Source: Chlorokybus atmophyticus
Lineage: Eukaryota; Streptophyta; Chlorokybophyceae; Chlorokybales; Chlorokybaceae
Reading direction: 5' to 3'
Length of the DNA: 64,000 nt
Assembly (NCBI GenBank): GCA_009103225.1
Contig: RHPI01000560.1
Location: forward strand, 272,891-336,890
Shown here: positions 27,429-38,843 of the stretch, in pieces
How positions within the stretch are numbered: the stretch's first letter is position 1
Layout: each line of letters opens with the position of its first letter
The notes under the pieces: generated by a model
Seen by the model: the letters and a program-made list of their open reading frames with translations, nothing else
Databases searched by the model: none
Told to the model about the DNA's origin: nothing
Position numbers and translations under genes: made by a program

Positions 27429-30400
27429 GAGACGGTTCAATGACATCAAACATCTTGCTTACACTCCTCTCCATACCGGCGCACTGTGTCAATAACAACT
27501 GTACATTCTGAACGCCATGCCTGTTACTGGTGGCGTCGCCTTCTTACCTCAGATACGTACAGTCACCATTGCGCATAGGCAGCATACCACATAAGCAGCA
27601 TGCGCGTTGATCCATGGGCATTAGCAAGTGGCTGCTGCAGGCACTGACAGTCATCATTATCATTGTATCAAATCCCTACCATGAAATTTCTCAGCACAGA
27701 TGGTGACACTCAATACTACATGCAAATGTACAGGGTGACACTAGCCGACGCTGAAGGTTGTTCCTGTTGGAAGTTCTTTGTACTAGTATATATGACAGGC
27801 AAGGTGTATGGCAAAGCGGTAGACAGTAGAATGGCACTGAACCTGAGCCTTGGTGGTGTCCTTGTGCTAGTGTACAGATTTCAGTGCATGTGGCTTGAGT
27901 GATGTGTTTGCTATGCTATACGCTATAAGCAAAGACAGCAAGCAATGGTATCACGACCAGGCAGCAACCATGCACCTCTTGTCGGCTTGTAAGCCTGTGT
28001 GAGCTTGTATGTGCACGAAATGGCATGTATGAAAAATGACTTGTTCCCTATGCACAAGGGCAGTCCCAAGACCTGAATAGATGAACTGAATATGTTACCA
28101 CATAATGTATGCTGAGTGATAGCAAGGTAGGGAGTGGTGCAAAGGGGGAGCACGGACAGGAGGAGCAGAGCAGCAGCAGACAATAGGCTGACATTGCAAG
28201 TAGTGGTATGTGGTGCACATGTGTGCACCTACGCAGATATTGTAGCAGTCTTCTTGCATGCTATCTGCTGACAGACACCCACCTTACTGTGCTTGCAGTT
28301 ACAGCCAAAGCGCATGTATGCGCATATGTGATCCATGGCCTATGCTCACCATAGCAACCACGTTACCCGGTAAAGCCTGAGGCGAAATGGTAGTTCATGA
28401 TGGTAGGGGCTAAACCACAACTACAAAGATTACACATCACAATCAATGGCACGTGCTTGCACTTGAGATTGCCTTTACTTGTTTACTGTAGCGGTACACA
28501 TGACATAAATAGATTTTCAAGCAGCATGTAACAAGTCCGGGGCACGCCACAGTCTCACTGCCCACTTTCGGCAGTGACTGTGGCGATGGTTCACAGGTTA
28601 GTCGTGTGGGCTGTTGGCGGGGTGTAGGCACGCTGTGAGGTGTGTTGCTAGCAAGGGCTTTGGGCCAGCCCCTTACGGCCGTTGCTTTTGTTGTTAACTT
28701 GATGTTGCTGTTGCTATCATATGCCTGGCATAACGGACTTGTTACACACTGTGCACACGTGCTAGCAAGGCTGCATAGTTGCGTACACACTGCATCTTGT
28801 CTATGTAACATGTTCATTAAATCTGTGACATGTGCTATTTATCGCGCATGCTTATTGGCATTGGCATTGGCGTTGACATTGCGTCGATGTCATCTGAAAG
28901 CCTTTTAGGCCTTGATGGGCTCGGGTGGTATAGCCCTAATTGGTTGCAGACATGTGCTTTCCCAATTTAGAACACACCCATACATACCCACATTAATTGA
29001 TGAATCTTTCTGAATTCGTGTCCATATTGGTTACTCGACAACTAGATATGCTGCGATGTTTCAATTCAGTTGTTATTTCCAGCTCCTACCAAATGGTGCA
29101 TCACGCCTAATGGCTCATGCTTGCACTTGAACTTGTTCACTTGTCTTGAGATTGTGAGCAAATATCGTACACCATGGTGACACGTGATTGAATCATTTTT
29201 GTCAACATGAAGTTAAGGTAGCTTTGGGTTAATAATTATTGATGGTTTTAAATTAATGGCATTTATGTAATTTGTATTGCACTATTACATGCATTCTTAT
29301 CTTATCATATTCCATCCTCAACTACACGAGCTATATGTTTAATTGATCACAACAACTACTTATCAATGCAATAGTTTCATGTAGCAACATTTGGTATGCG
29401 TAACAAACAATTATTTAACTGATTATCCAAGACCAAGTGATTAAACATATTGCTGGAGATTTAGCTCGTTTGCTGGAATTTGTCTAAAAATTTGCCATTT
29501 GCGTCAAGCATTCCCGTTAAGGTAATTACCTTCACGAATTCAAAAACTCTTGAAGACGAATATAATGATGTTTAACATATGTGTTGGATTGTGTAAAGGG
29601 CAAGATTGTCACACCTCCAAAGATGTTGCCAAAGTCCAGCGGCGTTCTACCAACTATTAATGATGCCATTTACTAATATGCATGTTGCTACTTGTGTGCA
29701 GAATAATATACCTTTGAATGTAAATGTTCATAATGTAGCTATGCGTGTGTGAGTGTGTTCATGCTTGATTGTTAGAGCAACATGCAAAAAGGAAACACCA
29801 ACTTCTCGGAGTTGGGCAAAGATGGCGCCTGGGAAAAACTTGAAGTGAGGAATGCAAGGGCCCTCATAAAGTCTAAGATTTGCCAGCGACCAGGGGTCAA
29901 GAGCATATTGATACCTGGCAACGAACGAAGGAGAAGTTCACTTGAACTTAGTCAGACAAATGGCACGTAAGTAGTTGCTGTTTCGCTGTTGCTGCTAACG
30001 ACAATAACAGTAACTGTAACTCACTGGGCCGTATGACCTTGGGAAACTATGGGTCGTTTTGCACCCTGGATCACATCAGTTTTGTTGACACCTTCAAGCG
30101 CAAGTGCAAGCTATCACAGTATTGTTTTTCCACAAGATCCAACCATTTCCAGCGGTGTTGAACAGGCTGAAGAGCAATTGGCTGGACTTTCCCTGCAATT
30201 TGGAGACTTACAAGAGGTTGGAGCCGGCTAAAGGGGCCTTTGATGGCCACGACTAAGAGAATTTGCAATTGATGATAATATTTTACCATATGCATGTAAA
30301 GCCATTAAGTGCACATGAGCAATGTGCACATTATGGTAAACAAATCTAGTAGATACTGATCAGCACACAAACTACTTACAAACCATGTAACCAGCAACTA

Positions 30401-30951
30401 TTGCATATTACATGACACACAATGGATGTTTTATGCATGATCATATGAAATTACATATGCTACATAAAAGAATATGTACATTTGTCTAACATGAAATATC
30501 ATACATGACTATCATTATATTTGCGAAGTTATATGCAGCATATGAACTATATTGCACAATGTACATTATCATAATAAGTCTATTACTTGAATTATTTTAA
30601 CTGGATATCACGCAATGAATGTAAGTACTTGTCAGTAGCTTGAAGATCACATGTTTTACATTAAACACATCCGCTGCTATGTACCGCCTTATGTTACTTT
30701 ACAACTTGTATAAATCTATATCATGAGTGACACTCACATTGTGTGTCAATGTGGGTCACTCACCATACAAACACGGTGTGAAGCACTCTAGTTCTACCTA
30801 TCCAGACATTGTCCAGCGGACAAGCTAACAGCTGTGCCATCATAGTGGCACATCTGTAACGCAAGGACTTGGTGAACCTTATGTACATGTATGTACTGCA
30901 TGAACCATGTGCATGAACCAGGCACGTTACGTGGCGCTGTAGATTGCAGCC
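27429..30951. other. Gene-poor region, partly AT-rich, with one orphan coding-like segment
   Basis: The first 1.5 kb (to about 28900) has no supported gene. From about 28950 to 30900 base composition becomes clearly more AT-rich than elsewhere in the window. An open segment at 29782-29968 ends in a good donor (GGCAC|GTAAGT). It can be joined in frame to a segment beginning near 30011 that reads MTLGNYGSFCTLDHISFVDT. A third coding-like piece near 30150-30245 reads NWLDFPCNLETYKRLEP but does not join cleanly. I recognise no family; a degraded insertion of foreign or mobile DNA is possible. Confidence 0.4.
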
Positions 30952-32506
30952 ATGGCATCCATGGCGGCAGTAGCGGCGGCGCCGTTGTTGCTCGCGTCCA
31001 CGGCGACGCCGTCCATCTGCAGAGCGCAGCAGTCCAGGCGCAGGTTATCAGGCAGTCACGGTGAGCTAGCCACTTGAACTCTTGATTTACAAACGCAACT
31101 TTGTGGCTTTGCGCCGCCAGCGCTGCACCTCAGTCAACTCACACCTCATGCATGACACACAAGAACCCAGTACAAACACCACCACTGTGGGTGAGCGAAG
31201 TTCTATCGCTAACGGATTTGTCAACATTCTCTCATCCGTTTTGTTCACCCATCCACTTTGTAGTACAGTCAGGCATGCTGGCATTCATTCATTCAGCTTT
31301 GCACTCATGCGGCCAACGCATTTGTATGGTTGGTGTGAAAGAGAAGAGCAAGAAGACAATACAGTCGGCCCATTCTGTTTCTTGTCCTGCCAGACAGCAG
31401 CGAAGCCAAGTGTGCTATGACAGTCCTGACCGCATCAACAGTCAGTTTGAGAGACGAGTATTCAGCGCGCTTGCGCGCTATGTTGCATGCTATGCTCCTC
31501 AAGTCGAGTTTGCCTGCCTCGTTGTAATGCAAATGCTGCTGGGTATTGGCAAGGTTGGGCAACAGGTGTTGCTTAGTAAGGCCATCCCTGTCATACGAGG
31601 TTGTTAGATATTGGTTAGAGTTGGTCAAGAACTGCATTTTTGTCATGCATGATTTATACACGGCAAGTGATCACAGTCCCTTCAGCTCCGGCTTGAGTAC
31701 AAACTGTGCGCACATACTGTCTACCAACTGATGCAGCGTTGTGTGCCGAGCAAGCAGACTTGTTGCTGTTACATGCAGGATTGTTGCCCCCACAACAGGG
31801 GTAGAGTTGCCCAAAAGTCCACACACAAATGCACTGTGTACTAGGGAGAGTGCGCGGAGGGGCCAGAAACATGTTGTCACTGTTGTTGTCGTGGGTATCC
31901 TCATCCTCTACTTTTATGTGTTGGTAGGTGTTGTGAAGCCATGCTTTGCAGGCAGCACGCGCACGCTTGGCCGGACTCTGTTGTCCCGCAGTGCACGACC
32001 CGTCACGCATTCAGTAGCAGTCAGGTGTTCCACTGACCCTCCGCCTGAACCACAGCAGGTACGGTGGGGTTGGCGTGCGCGAGTCTGAGTGAGCACGCTA
32101 CCATGCGCGCGCTCGTGTGTGTTCGCTCGTGTGCATGTCAGTTTCTGTTGGTCTGATTGCAGTCGCCCAGCTTACACTGTTTCTAAACTGTCTGTGCATG
32201 CAGAAATTGGATGCATCCCCTCCATCCACCCCGCCAGCAGCAGAGGACGAGTACAAGCCCGGGTTCGTGGGTTCGGCAATACTCATTGTGCTCACAGTGG
32301 TAAGCATACTTACTTTGTGGTCAAGACAAAGGACTAGCTGCTGGCGTTGCAAACCATACCTCTGTCACGTTGTCCGTGTCTGTTTGTTTGTGCTGAGCAT
32401 GGCGCTGTGGCAGTTTCTGTTCGGAGCTTCTCTGTTCACTACCCTGGGCAGGAACTTCTTGCCTGACCTCGCAGAGCCAGCACCAATCGAGGAGATGCAG
32501 AAATAG
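30952..32506 (+). CDS. Small plastid-type membrane protein (model partly uncertain)
   Basis: Two C-terminal exons are clear: 32204-32299 and 32414-32506, ending in EPAPIEEMQK and stop. They encode DEYKPGFVGSAILIVLTV joined to FLFGASLF, a single membrane segment. The exon before (about 31955-32060) reads VAVRCSTDPPPEPQQ, typical of the end of a chloroplast transit peptide. A likely first exon at 30952-31043 begins MASMAAVAAAPLLLASTAT, also transit-like. That exon ends in phase 2 and the next needs phase 1, so either an exon is missing between them or they belong together differently. I infer a thylakoid or envelope protein; the family is not recognised. Confidence 0.55.
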
Positions 32507-32640
32507 TGATGGCAGCTGAGTTGCACGCCACAATTTGGCATGGACACAACACATACCATAGACAATAGACACAGCCGCAATTGCTGCAATTGATCAATTT
32601 TGGTTCACTCTATGAGCTATGTTATACAAACTGTTGTGCG

Positions 32641-35198
32641 CTACAAGGTCAAGATCTCGTGGCCTTCGTCTGTTATAAGTATTGTGTGCTCAAACTGCGC
32701 AGACAACCCATGGTCGGCTGTCACTACCGTCCAATTATCACTCCAAACCTGTGTGGAAGAGGTACGATCAGTCACCTCCAACTCAGCACAAACAAACCAT
32801 GCAAACCCGTTGTGCAAATGCCTGTGCAGTTAAATTATTATGTTTGTTTCGACATGTATTATTACTGTGATTGCAAGTAGCTCCCGCAGTTTGTGTGCTA
32901 TGCAGGTGCACACGCATGCGTTTGAACAAAAATGCGCGATGCACCCCTATTGCTGTTCTTACCTTCTCCTTGATGCTGCCGCTTTGGGTGAGCATGGGCT
33001 CAATAGTGAAGGTCTGCCACGGCAGCATGCGGCCGCCCGCGTTGTTGCGATAGTGCATGATTGCAGGTCCAGAGTGGAACGTTCGCCCCACGCCGTGCCC
33101 AACATAGTTCTTCACCACTCCGTACTTAAACTGATCCGCATAATCACTGCCATAATAACAGCACCGTTTCAGTCAATGACTTGAGTTGATGCGAGAAGCA
33201 ATGCATGAGACGATATGAAACTCACTGGATGGTTTTGCCAATCAAGTTGTAGGCTACACCCGGCGCGCATATTGCTATTGACTTGTCCAACGCCTCCTTT
33301 GTCACCTGTGTCGTGTGTAACAAGGGTTAAAGTAGAAAGGTTGCACATGAATGTTCACACCACACAAACAAGTTTGGTACACGCAAGCTCACCTCAACGA
33401 GTTGCCGCGCATCATCTGAGACATTGCCAACAAAAAAGGTTTTGGAAGTGTCTCCATGATAACCCTGCAGAGAGGACTTAGTAGGGTAATTCACTGAGTC
33501 AAGTCAACTGTGTTCAAGCATGCTGCATAATCAAACCGGCCATGTCTTACATTGAGGTAGACGGTAACGTCAATGTTGATGATGTCACCATCCTGCAGCT
33601 CGGTGGAGTCGGGGATGCCGTGGCACACACACTCGTTGATTGACGTGCACACGCTCTTTGGGAACTTGCCATAGTTGAGCGGTGACGGGTATGCCCCGGC
33701 ATCGGTAATTGCCTTGTGTACAGCCTTGTCGATCTCATCGGTGGTCACACCGGGCTGTGCACATGGAGTTGGTCACACAAGTCAATGGCAAGGTGTGTTC
33801 GTATGTTGATGTGTATAACAACAGAGCATGCAAGCCACAACAGGCGGGTGCACATGCATTTACAAAGAGAGCAAGCGCATGTGCGCATGTGTGATCACTT
33901 GTAGAGAGCAAGCGCACATGCAGGCACGCGCGTACTTGTGTGTGCGATTACGTGCAAGGTGTGCGTGTGCGTGCACGCCTGCACACACTTCAGCATTGGA
34001 CCACCATGCGACTCAAGTAACATAGATGATTGCCATGGCCCCAGCACACGCGTGTGTGCGGTCACCTTGCAGAGCGTGCCAGCGTAGTCGCGCACTTCCG
34101 CGGCCAGCTTGCACGCGGCGCGCATGCGCTCGATGCCGCGTTTGTCATGGATCTGCGGGCGGTTGACCCACGGTGGCGACTCCCCCGATTCCGCGTATGG
34201 CGGCCGCGGGATGTGCTTCGGGACCTCCAGAGGCGGGGACACAGTGCCTGGCACCAGCTTCCTCCTCCCTGAACTGTACATGCATGCACGTAAGCAAGAT
34301 GACATTCAAGCAATATTGTTAAAGCATTGCGCTGGCCATCCTATGATAAAGCTTACATTTAATGTCCACTTCAACTGTAAGCAAACAAACAGTACACAAT
34401 GTCTACTTCAACTGTAAGCAAACAGACAGTACACGAGCTGCTCAGCTTTGCAATTGCATAGGCTGTTCAATAATAACCTGTGCCAAATCGTAAGTAACAT
34501 TTACAACAGACGCCTGCAACAATGTACCTTTGTGCTGGCTGTTCGGCCCTCTTAAACAGCTGTCCGAAACCGCGGGCAGCTTTTGCAACAACTTGCGACG
34601 CCGTGTGGACTTTGCGACCAGGACGTCCGCTGGCCGACACTGCAAGTTCAAAACAGTGTCGCATGTGTATGCATGGCGCAACACGCTGACATATATTTAA
34701 ACAATATCGATGAACTTTTCTGATTACTCGTTGCAACTACGATCCAAGCTGTTAGCGAGAAGTCTGCAATTGCGCATGTTCCCCACTCTCACAGCTGGTT
34801 ACCATCAAAGGGCAGTCATTACACCTGCCGTTCCCATCTACCAAAGCGCCTAACCATCAAATAACTCACATGCCACTGCCTGTGGCGTGGAGACAACACT
34901 CACATGTATTTATCATAATCTGACACCCAAAAGCACACTGACTGCTGCGGCAATCTCCCTCAAACGGCGTGCATCAGCCAACCTCATGCGAGCTTCATGC
35001 AACAGCTGCCCAGACTGGCTTTCAACAAGGTAGAGCGGAAGAGCGTCGGACATGATGAAACCCTACTGTACCTTTTCTGGAGAGTGCCTCCTTAGCGCCC
35101 CAGAACGCGGCGCGCGGCTTGCCGTTGCGGCTGTGCTTGCCGGCGGCGCCCATCAAGGTGACCCGACCCGCCGCCGCCAGCAGGACCTGCCCCGTCAT
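32641..35198 (-). CDS. MAP1: Methionine aminopeptidase type 1, organellar type
   Basis: Eight exons on the minus strand: 35072-35198, 34528-34639, 34066-34273, 33551-33754, 33393-33464, 33226-33305, 32963-33146, 32641-32748; 364 residues. It removes the initiator methionine from nascent proteins. The core starts with [20 protein letters not shown], the signature of plant MAP1B/C/D plastid and mitochondrial isoforms rather than the cytosolic MAP1A with its zinc fingers. Metal ligands are in place: IDVTVYLN and GYHGDTS (two Asp), [13 protein letters not shown] (His), FTIEPML and AQFEHTIL (two Glu). The first ~85 residues are basic and Ala-rich, as expected for organelle import. The start at 35198 is the first ATG giving that leader; the frame stays open upstream. 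Confidence 0.93.
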
Positions 35199-35936
35199 GT
35201 AGCTCAGCACGTGCCTCACTGGCCACACAATCACAAGGAGCACTGCGAGGCGGCAGCTACGGCGATGATGCCTACGACAGCGGCGGTGTCGGCGCTGACG
35301 ACGTTTGCCACTGCTGCACTGAGAAGGCTTGGAAGACTCACCGCATCCGGTAGGGAAACATAACGGCGCGCCGCATGCAGCATGGAACCTTGTGACTCTC
35401 CATATAATCACACATTGGGACCGCGTTGAAAGCATACAAGGTTGAAATCTGTGTTTATACACCAATCATCATGCCATAGGCTTGGTAAATTCATAACACA
35501 CAAGAGTTGCGGTAAAGGAAGCTCTAAGAGTGGTTACAATCATCATACCATAACATCTGTCAAAACGTCATGTGGAACTTTGGCATTGTGTTACCAATTG
35601 CTTGTAATGCTACGTCAATTGCCTTACTCCTACTAAAACAGTGGACAAGCATTTGAAGTTGGACACATGGTTGTGATGACAATGTGCTTGTCGGAGTCTT
35701 AAAGCAAAAAATTAACGCAAGTGTGATGGAAATGATTTTGCGCAGGGTTTTTCAATATGAACAAACATATCAAACAGTAACTGCCTTGCGCATATCCTGT
35801 ACAACACCACTGATTATGATCCATGCATGCTTATGCGCAACCCTGAAGATAACCGCAACGAGGATGACCTTCATGATTAGGCAGTGCACAATCTTTACAG
35901 CTATGGTCACATACCAGAAAGATTGTTATGTAGACG
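35199..35936. other. Intergenic region, nothing recognised
   Basis: This 738-bp region lies between the MAP1 5' end and the 3' end of the DUF1343 gene. The GC-rich frames near 35270-35460 look like promoter or leader composition rather than coding. I see no gene or repeat. Confidence 0.5.
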
Positions 35937-38622
35937 CTAGTCATACAGCAAGTACCGGTTTCGCATCGCACTGAACCAGGTGACATCTTCTTGCCAGCTT
36001 GCTATGACGGCGCTTTCTTCCATGCCAGAATCGATGGCTTTCCTGACAGAGTCGGAGCCCGTGAGCTTGTCTACCCAGAAGCCAGCTCCTGTGTCGTACC
36101 GCCATGCAAACTTCTTTGGCCATAGCAGTCGTATGCAGCTAATCACCGCGATCGCTGTTCTCAGCGGGTCAAACAGCCTCTCATCGGTGATGAATACCTG
36201 TTTACGAATCCACATATTAGCTCTCAACGTCAAACATGAAGCTGAGCTGTGTGACACTGCTAGCTAATACTCAATTCATCTGTCAAACCAGCAGTAGGTG
36301 GTTATCGCGGTGAGGCTACTTGCAAGGAAGCGATTAGTCACAATGTGCCCACATGCTGTAGTAAGTTACCTGCACACCGCCGACAGTCTGCTTCTCGTAC
36401 TTGCTGAAGGTTGGTTGGAAGTAAGCCTCCCTGAACGCTGCGCCTGGGACACCTTTTGCTCGCAAGGCGGCCGCCAAACTGCCATCGATCCACGGTGCAC
36501 CTACCTGCGTGCAAAAAGATATACTCCTGTATGAGCCGCAGCAACAACCACCTGTTGCAATGAGTCTAGCCTGTTTAATCACCAGCTCGAAAGGCAAGGT
36601 GGTCCCTCGCCCTTCTGATACATTTGTTCCCTGCAAGTGGCAAGGAGAAGTTGCAGCCATGACCTGCATTGCATGTTGGTCCAAGCGTACTCAGTGTCTT
36701 GTAAATACCTCAAACAGCCCCATGCCGGCATACACCAGCGCAGTGGTGGCGGTAGGTACATTTGGTGAAGGCGGCACCCACAGTAAGCCCAGTTGTGACC
36801 AGCGCATGCTGCGCCGCCAGCCTTTGCATTTGACTACTCGCAGATCTGCCTGATACACATGGCACGCTATTACTTGGTAAGGTAGCCAGGACATGCATGC
36901 AACCAACCAACACACCTTTGAGCCATTAGCATCGCCAGGTACGTACTCTGCGTTAAACAGCTGCGCCAATTCTCCTATGGTCATCCCATGCCGCAAAGCA
37001 ATTGACTGCACAGGTCAAGGTGAGCATACAACACCCAGCAATGTAAGCATGCGTCAATGTAGGCACGAACCTTGCGCCCAACAAAAGTCGCACATGAGGG
37101 TGTCATCAAAGGCCCATCAACTATGTTGCCTCCAATCGGGTTTGGGCGATCCAGTACAACCACTGGGAGCTGACATAATGCAGCTGCAACCAGGCAGTCA
37201 TAAAGCGTCCATATGTATGTGTAAAACCGCACCTGCGAAGTGCCAAATGTTTCAGCAACCTTGACAGCAAGTCTGCACGAGCACGAGACAATGTCAGGTT
37301 TTCAAAGAACACACACCAAAGTACAAACACTACCTAACACTCAACACCAGTACCCCAATGTCTTGCAGGTCGAACACCAACGTGTCAATGCCAGCTTTTT
37401 GGAATATCGCTTTCAGGCCAGTCCCTTGCTGCATTTGGAACATACATGCGCTGAAACAGCGCAACCACCATGAAGATGATTCCACTACGAGCAAGTTGGG
37501 AAGCAAACAGCGTACCAACACACTGCCGAGCAGGCATGACTACCTTCATGTAGATATCGTACACAGGTAGTCCGGTTGCTGTGTCCACAGTAAAGCCTTC
37601 AGACTTGCCAGCCTACACATATTAACCGCAGCTAAGTGCTCGCTGTGCATCTCTCTTGGCCATCCATGTGTCAACAAGCAGCCACATGATGCAAGCAAAC
37701 ACTGCACAAGATCGCTGCAAGCTAGCCTGACATATCCGAGCTCTGCAACCATACTGCCTACCTGAGATGTCCCGCGAAACCCGTGCTCAGGTCCAAATAC
37801 AGCAACAACATTGACCTGGTCCGACGCGTGCGCAACATCCACCTGGCACATGCATTGACTTCACTTGCATGATCGGCTAAGCAACGACAGCCCGGTAGCC
37901 AACAAGCGAACTCACCTCATGGCGCATATCACTGAAGACACCGGTATGGTTGGTCAGCACGCCAACCTGTAACACTACAGTTGTTAGCGTCACACACAAT
38001 GCACCATGCAGTCTTAGTGGACAGTTGCTAGCAGTCGGTAACAAGTGGAACTGCAAAACATGCAACTGGACATGGCAAAAGCCTGTGCACGCTTATGCAT
38101 GTCGCACGTGTGTGCCCGATGCCCATATGCTGCAGTAAACTTTGCAATGTCACACTGCAGGACTATGCCGAGCATACCCTTATGTTACAAGATTGGCCTG
38201 CATGCTTGCTGGTCGTGCATGCATAGTCTCCAGACTGCTGTGTTGGAAACACACCATGCAGAGCATCCCATCAACACACAATGCAGTTGTTTCTTTCACA
38301 CTTGCACTTGATCTACGACAAACTCGATCACCTTACGCCCTTGAAGAATGCTGTAACCCTCTGCAGCCAGCATCTCCAGTCCGGTCACGACTCTGGCGGT
38401 AGCGGTAGCATCCATCAAGTTGGTTCGCCGCAGCAACGGACCGAGCCGTTCAACCACGCTGGCTCCTGCTGCAACAGGCGGCTCCGACGACGACAATGGC
38501 TCGACGCCGATAGCATCGTCTAAAGACTCAGTCCTCGCAGCAGGCGGCGGCAAAAACACGCTCACCGCCGCCGCCAACCCCACCGCCCCAGCCAGCCATG
38601 CCGCCCACATGCTTACTTGCAA
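35937..38622 (-). CDS. DUF1343 / NamZ-like protein (exo-beta-N-acetylmuramidase family)
   Basis: Eleven exons on the minus strand: 38317-38622, 37916-37966, 37762-37842, 37544-37612, 37354-37428, 37071-37232, 36916-37005, 36709-36849, 36583-36630, 36370-36504, 35937-36197; 472 residues. The family core runs through the whole chain: VGVLTNHTGV, AVFGPEHGFRG, TLVFDLQDIGVRFYTYIW, VVLDRPNPIGG, RHGMTIGELAQLFN, SEGRGTTLPFELVGAPW. Bacterial NamZ (B. subtilis YbbC) releases MurNAc from the non-reducing end of peptidoglycan fragments. The N-terminus has a hydrophobic anchor or signal (MWAAWLAGAVGLAAAVSVFL). The exon 1 donor is ambiguous (38317 or 38308, both in frame). This is a bacterial-type enzyme with a fully eukaryotic gene structure. 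Its substrate here could be prey or symbiont cell wall, or plastid peptidoglycan. Confidence 0.9.
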
Positions 38623-38843
38623 TGCTGCAACGCAGCTACCGTGAGCTGAAAATAACCAAACAACACAGCGCTAACCAAGAACGATATCCATACTTCTTTC
38701 GGTCACGCAGGAACCGGTAACGCGTTTACTTCATGTATCGAGTTGGTTCCAGTTAGTGGGACTGAGGAACGTTAACCACGAGGTCAGCTGCGAGGTTGTT
38801 GCCGGTAGAGCCGTGGTGGGCGGCGTAGGTGGCGTCGGCGGGG

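Noticed and set aside
28640-28908. An 88-residue hydrophobic plus-strand frame
   Set aside because: No splice partners, homology or conserved motif; composition follows local CTTG/CATTGG repeats rather than coding.
34900-35055. Minus-strand frame starting [15 protein letters not shown] as a separate small gene or MAP1 first exon
   Set aside because: It cannot be joined in phase to MAP1 exon 2, while the exon at 35072-35198 joins exactly; the segment lies inside intron 1.
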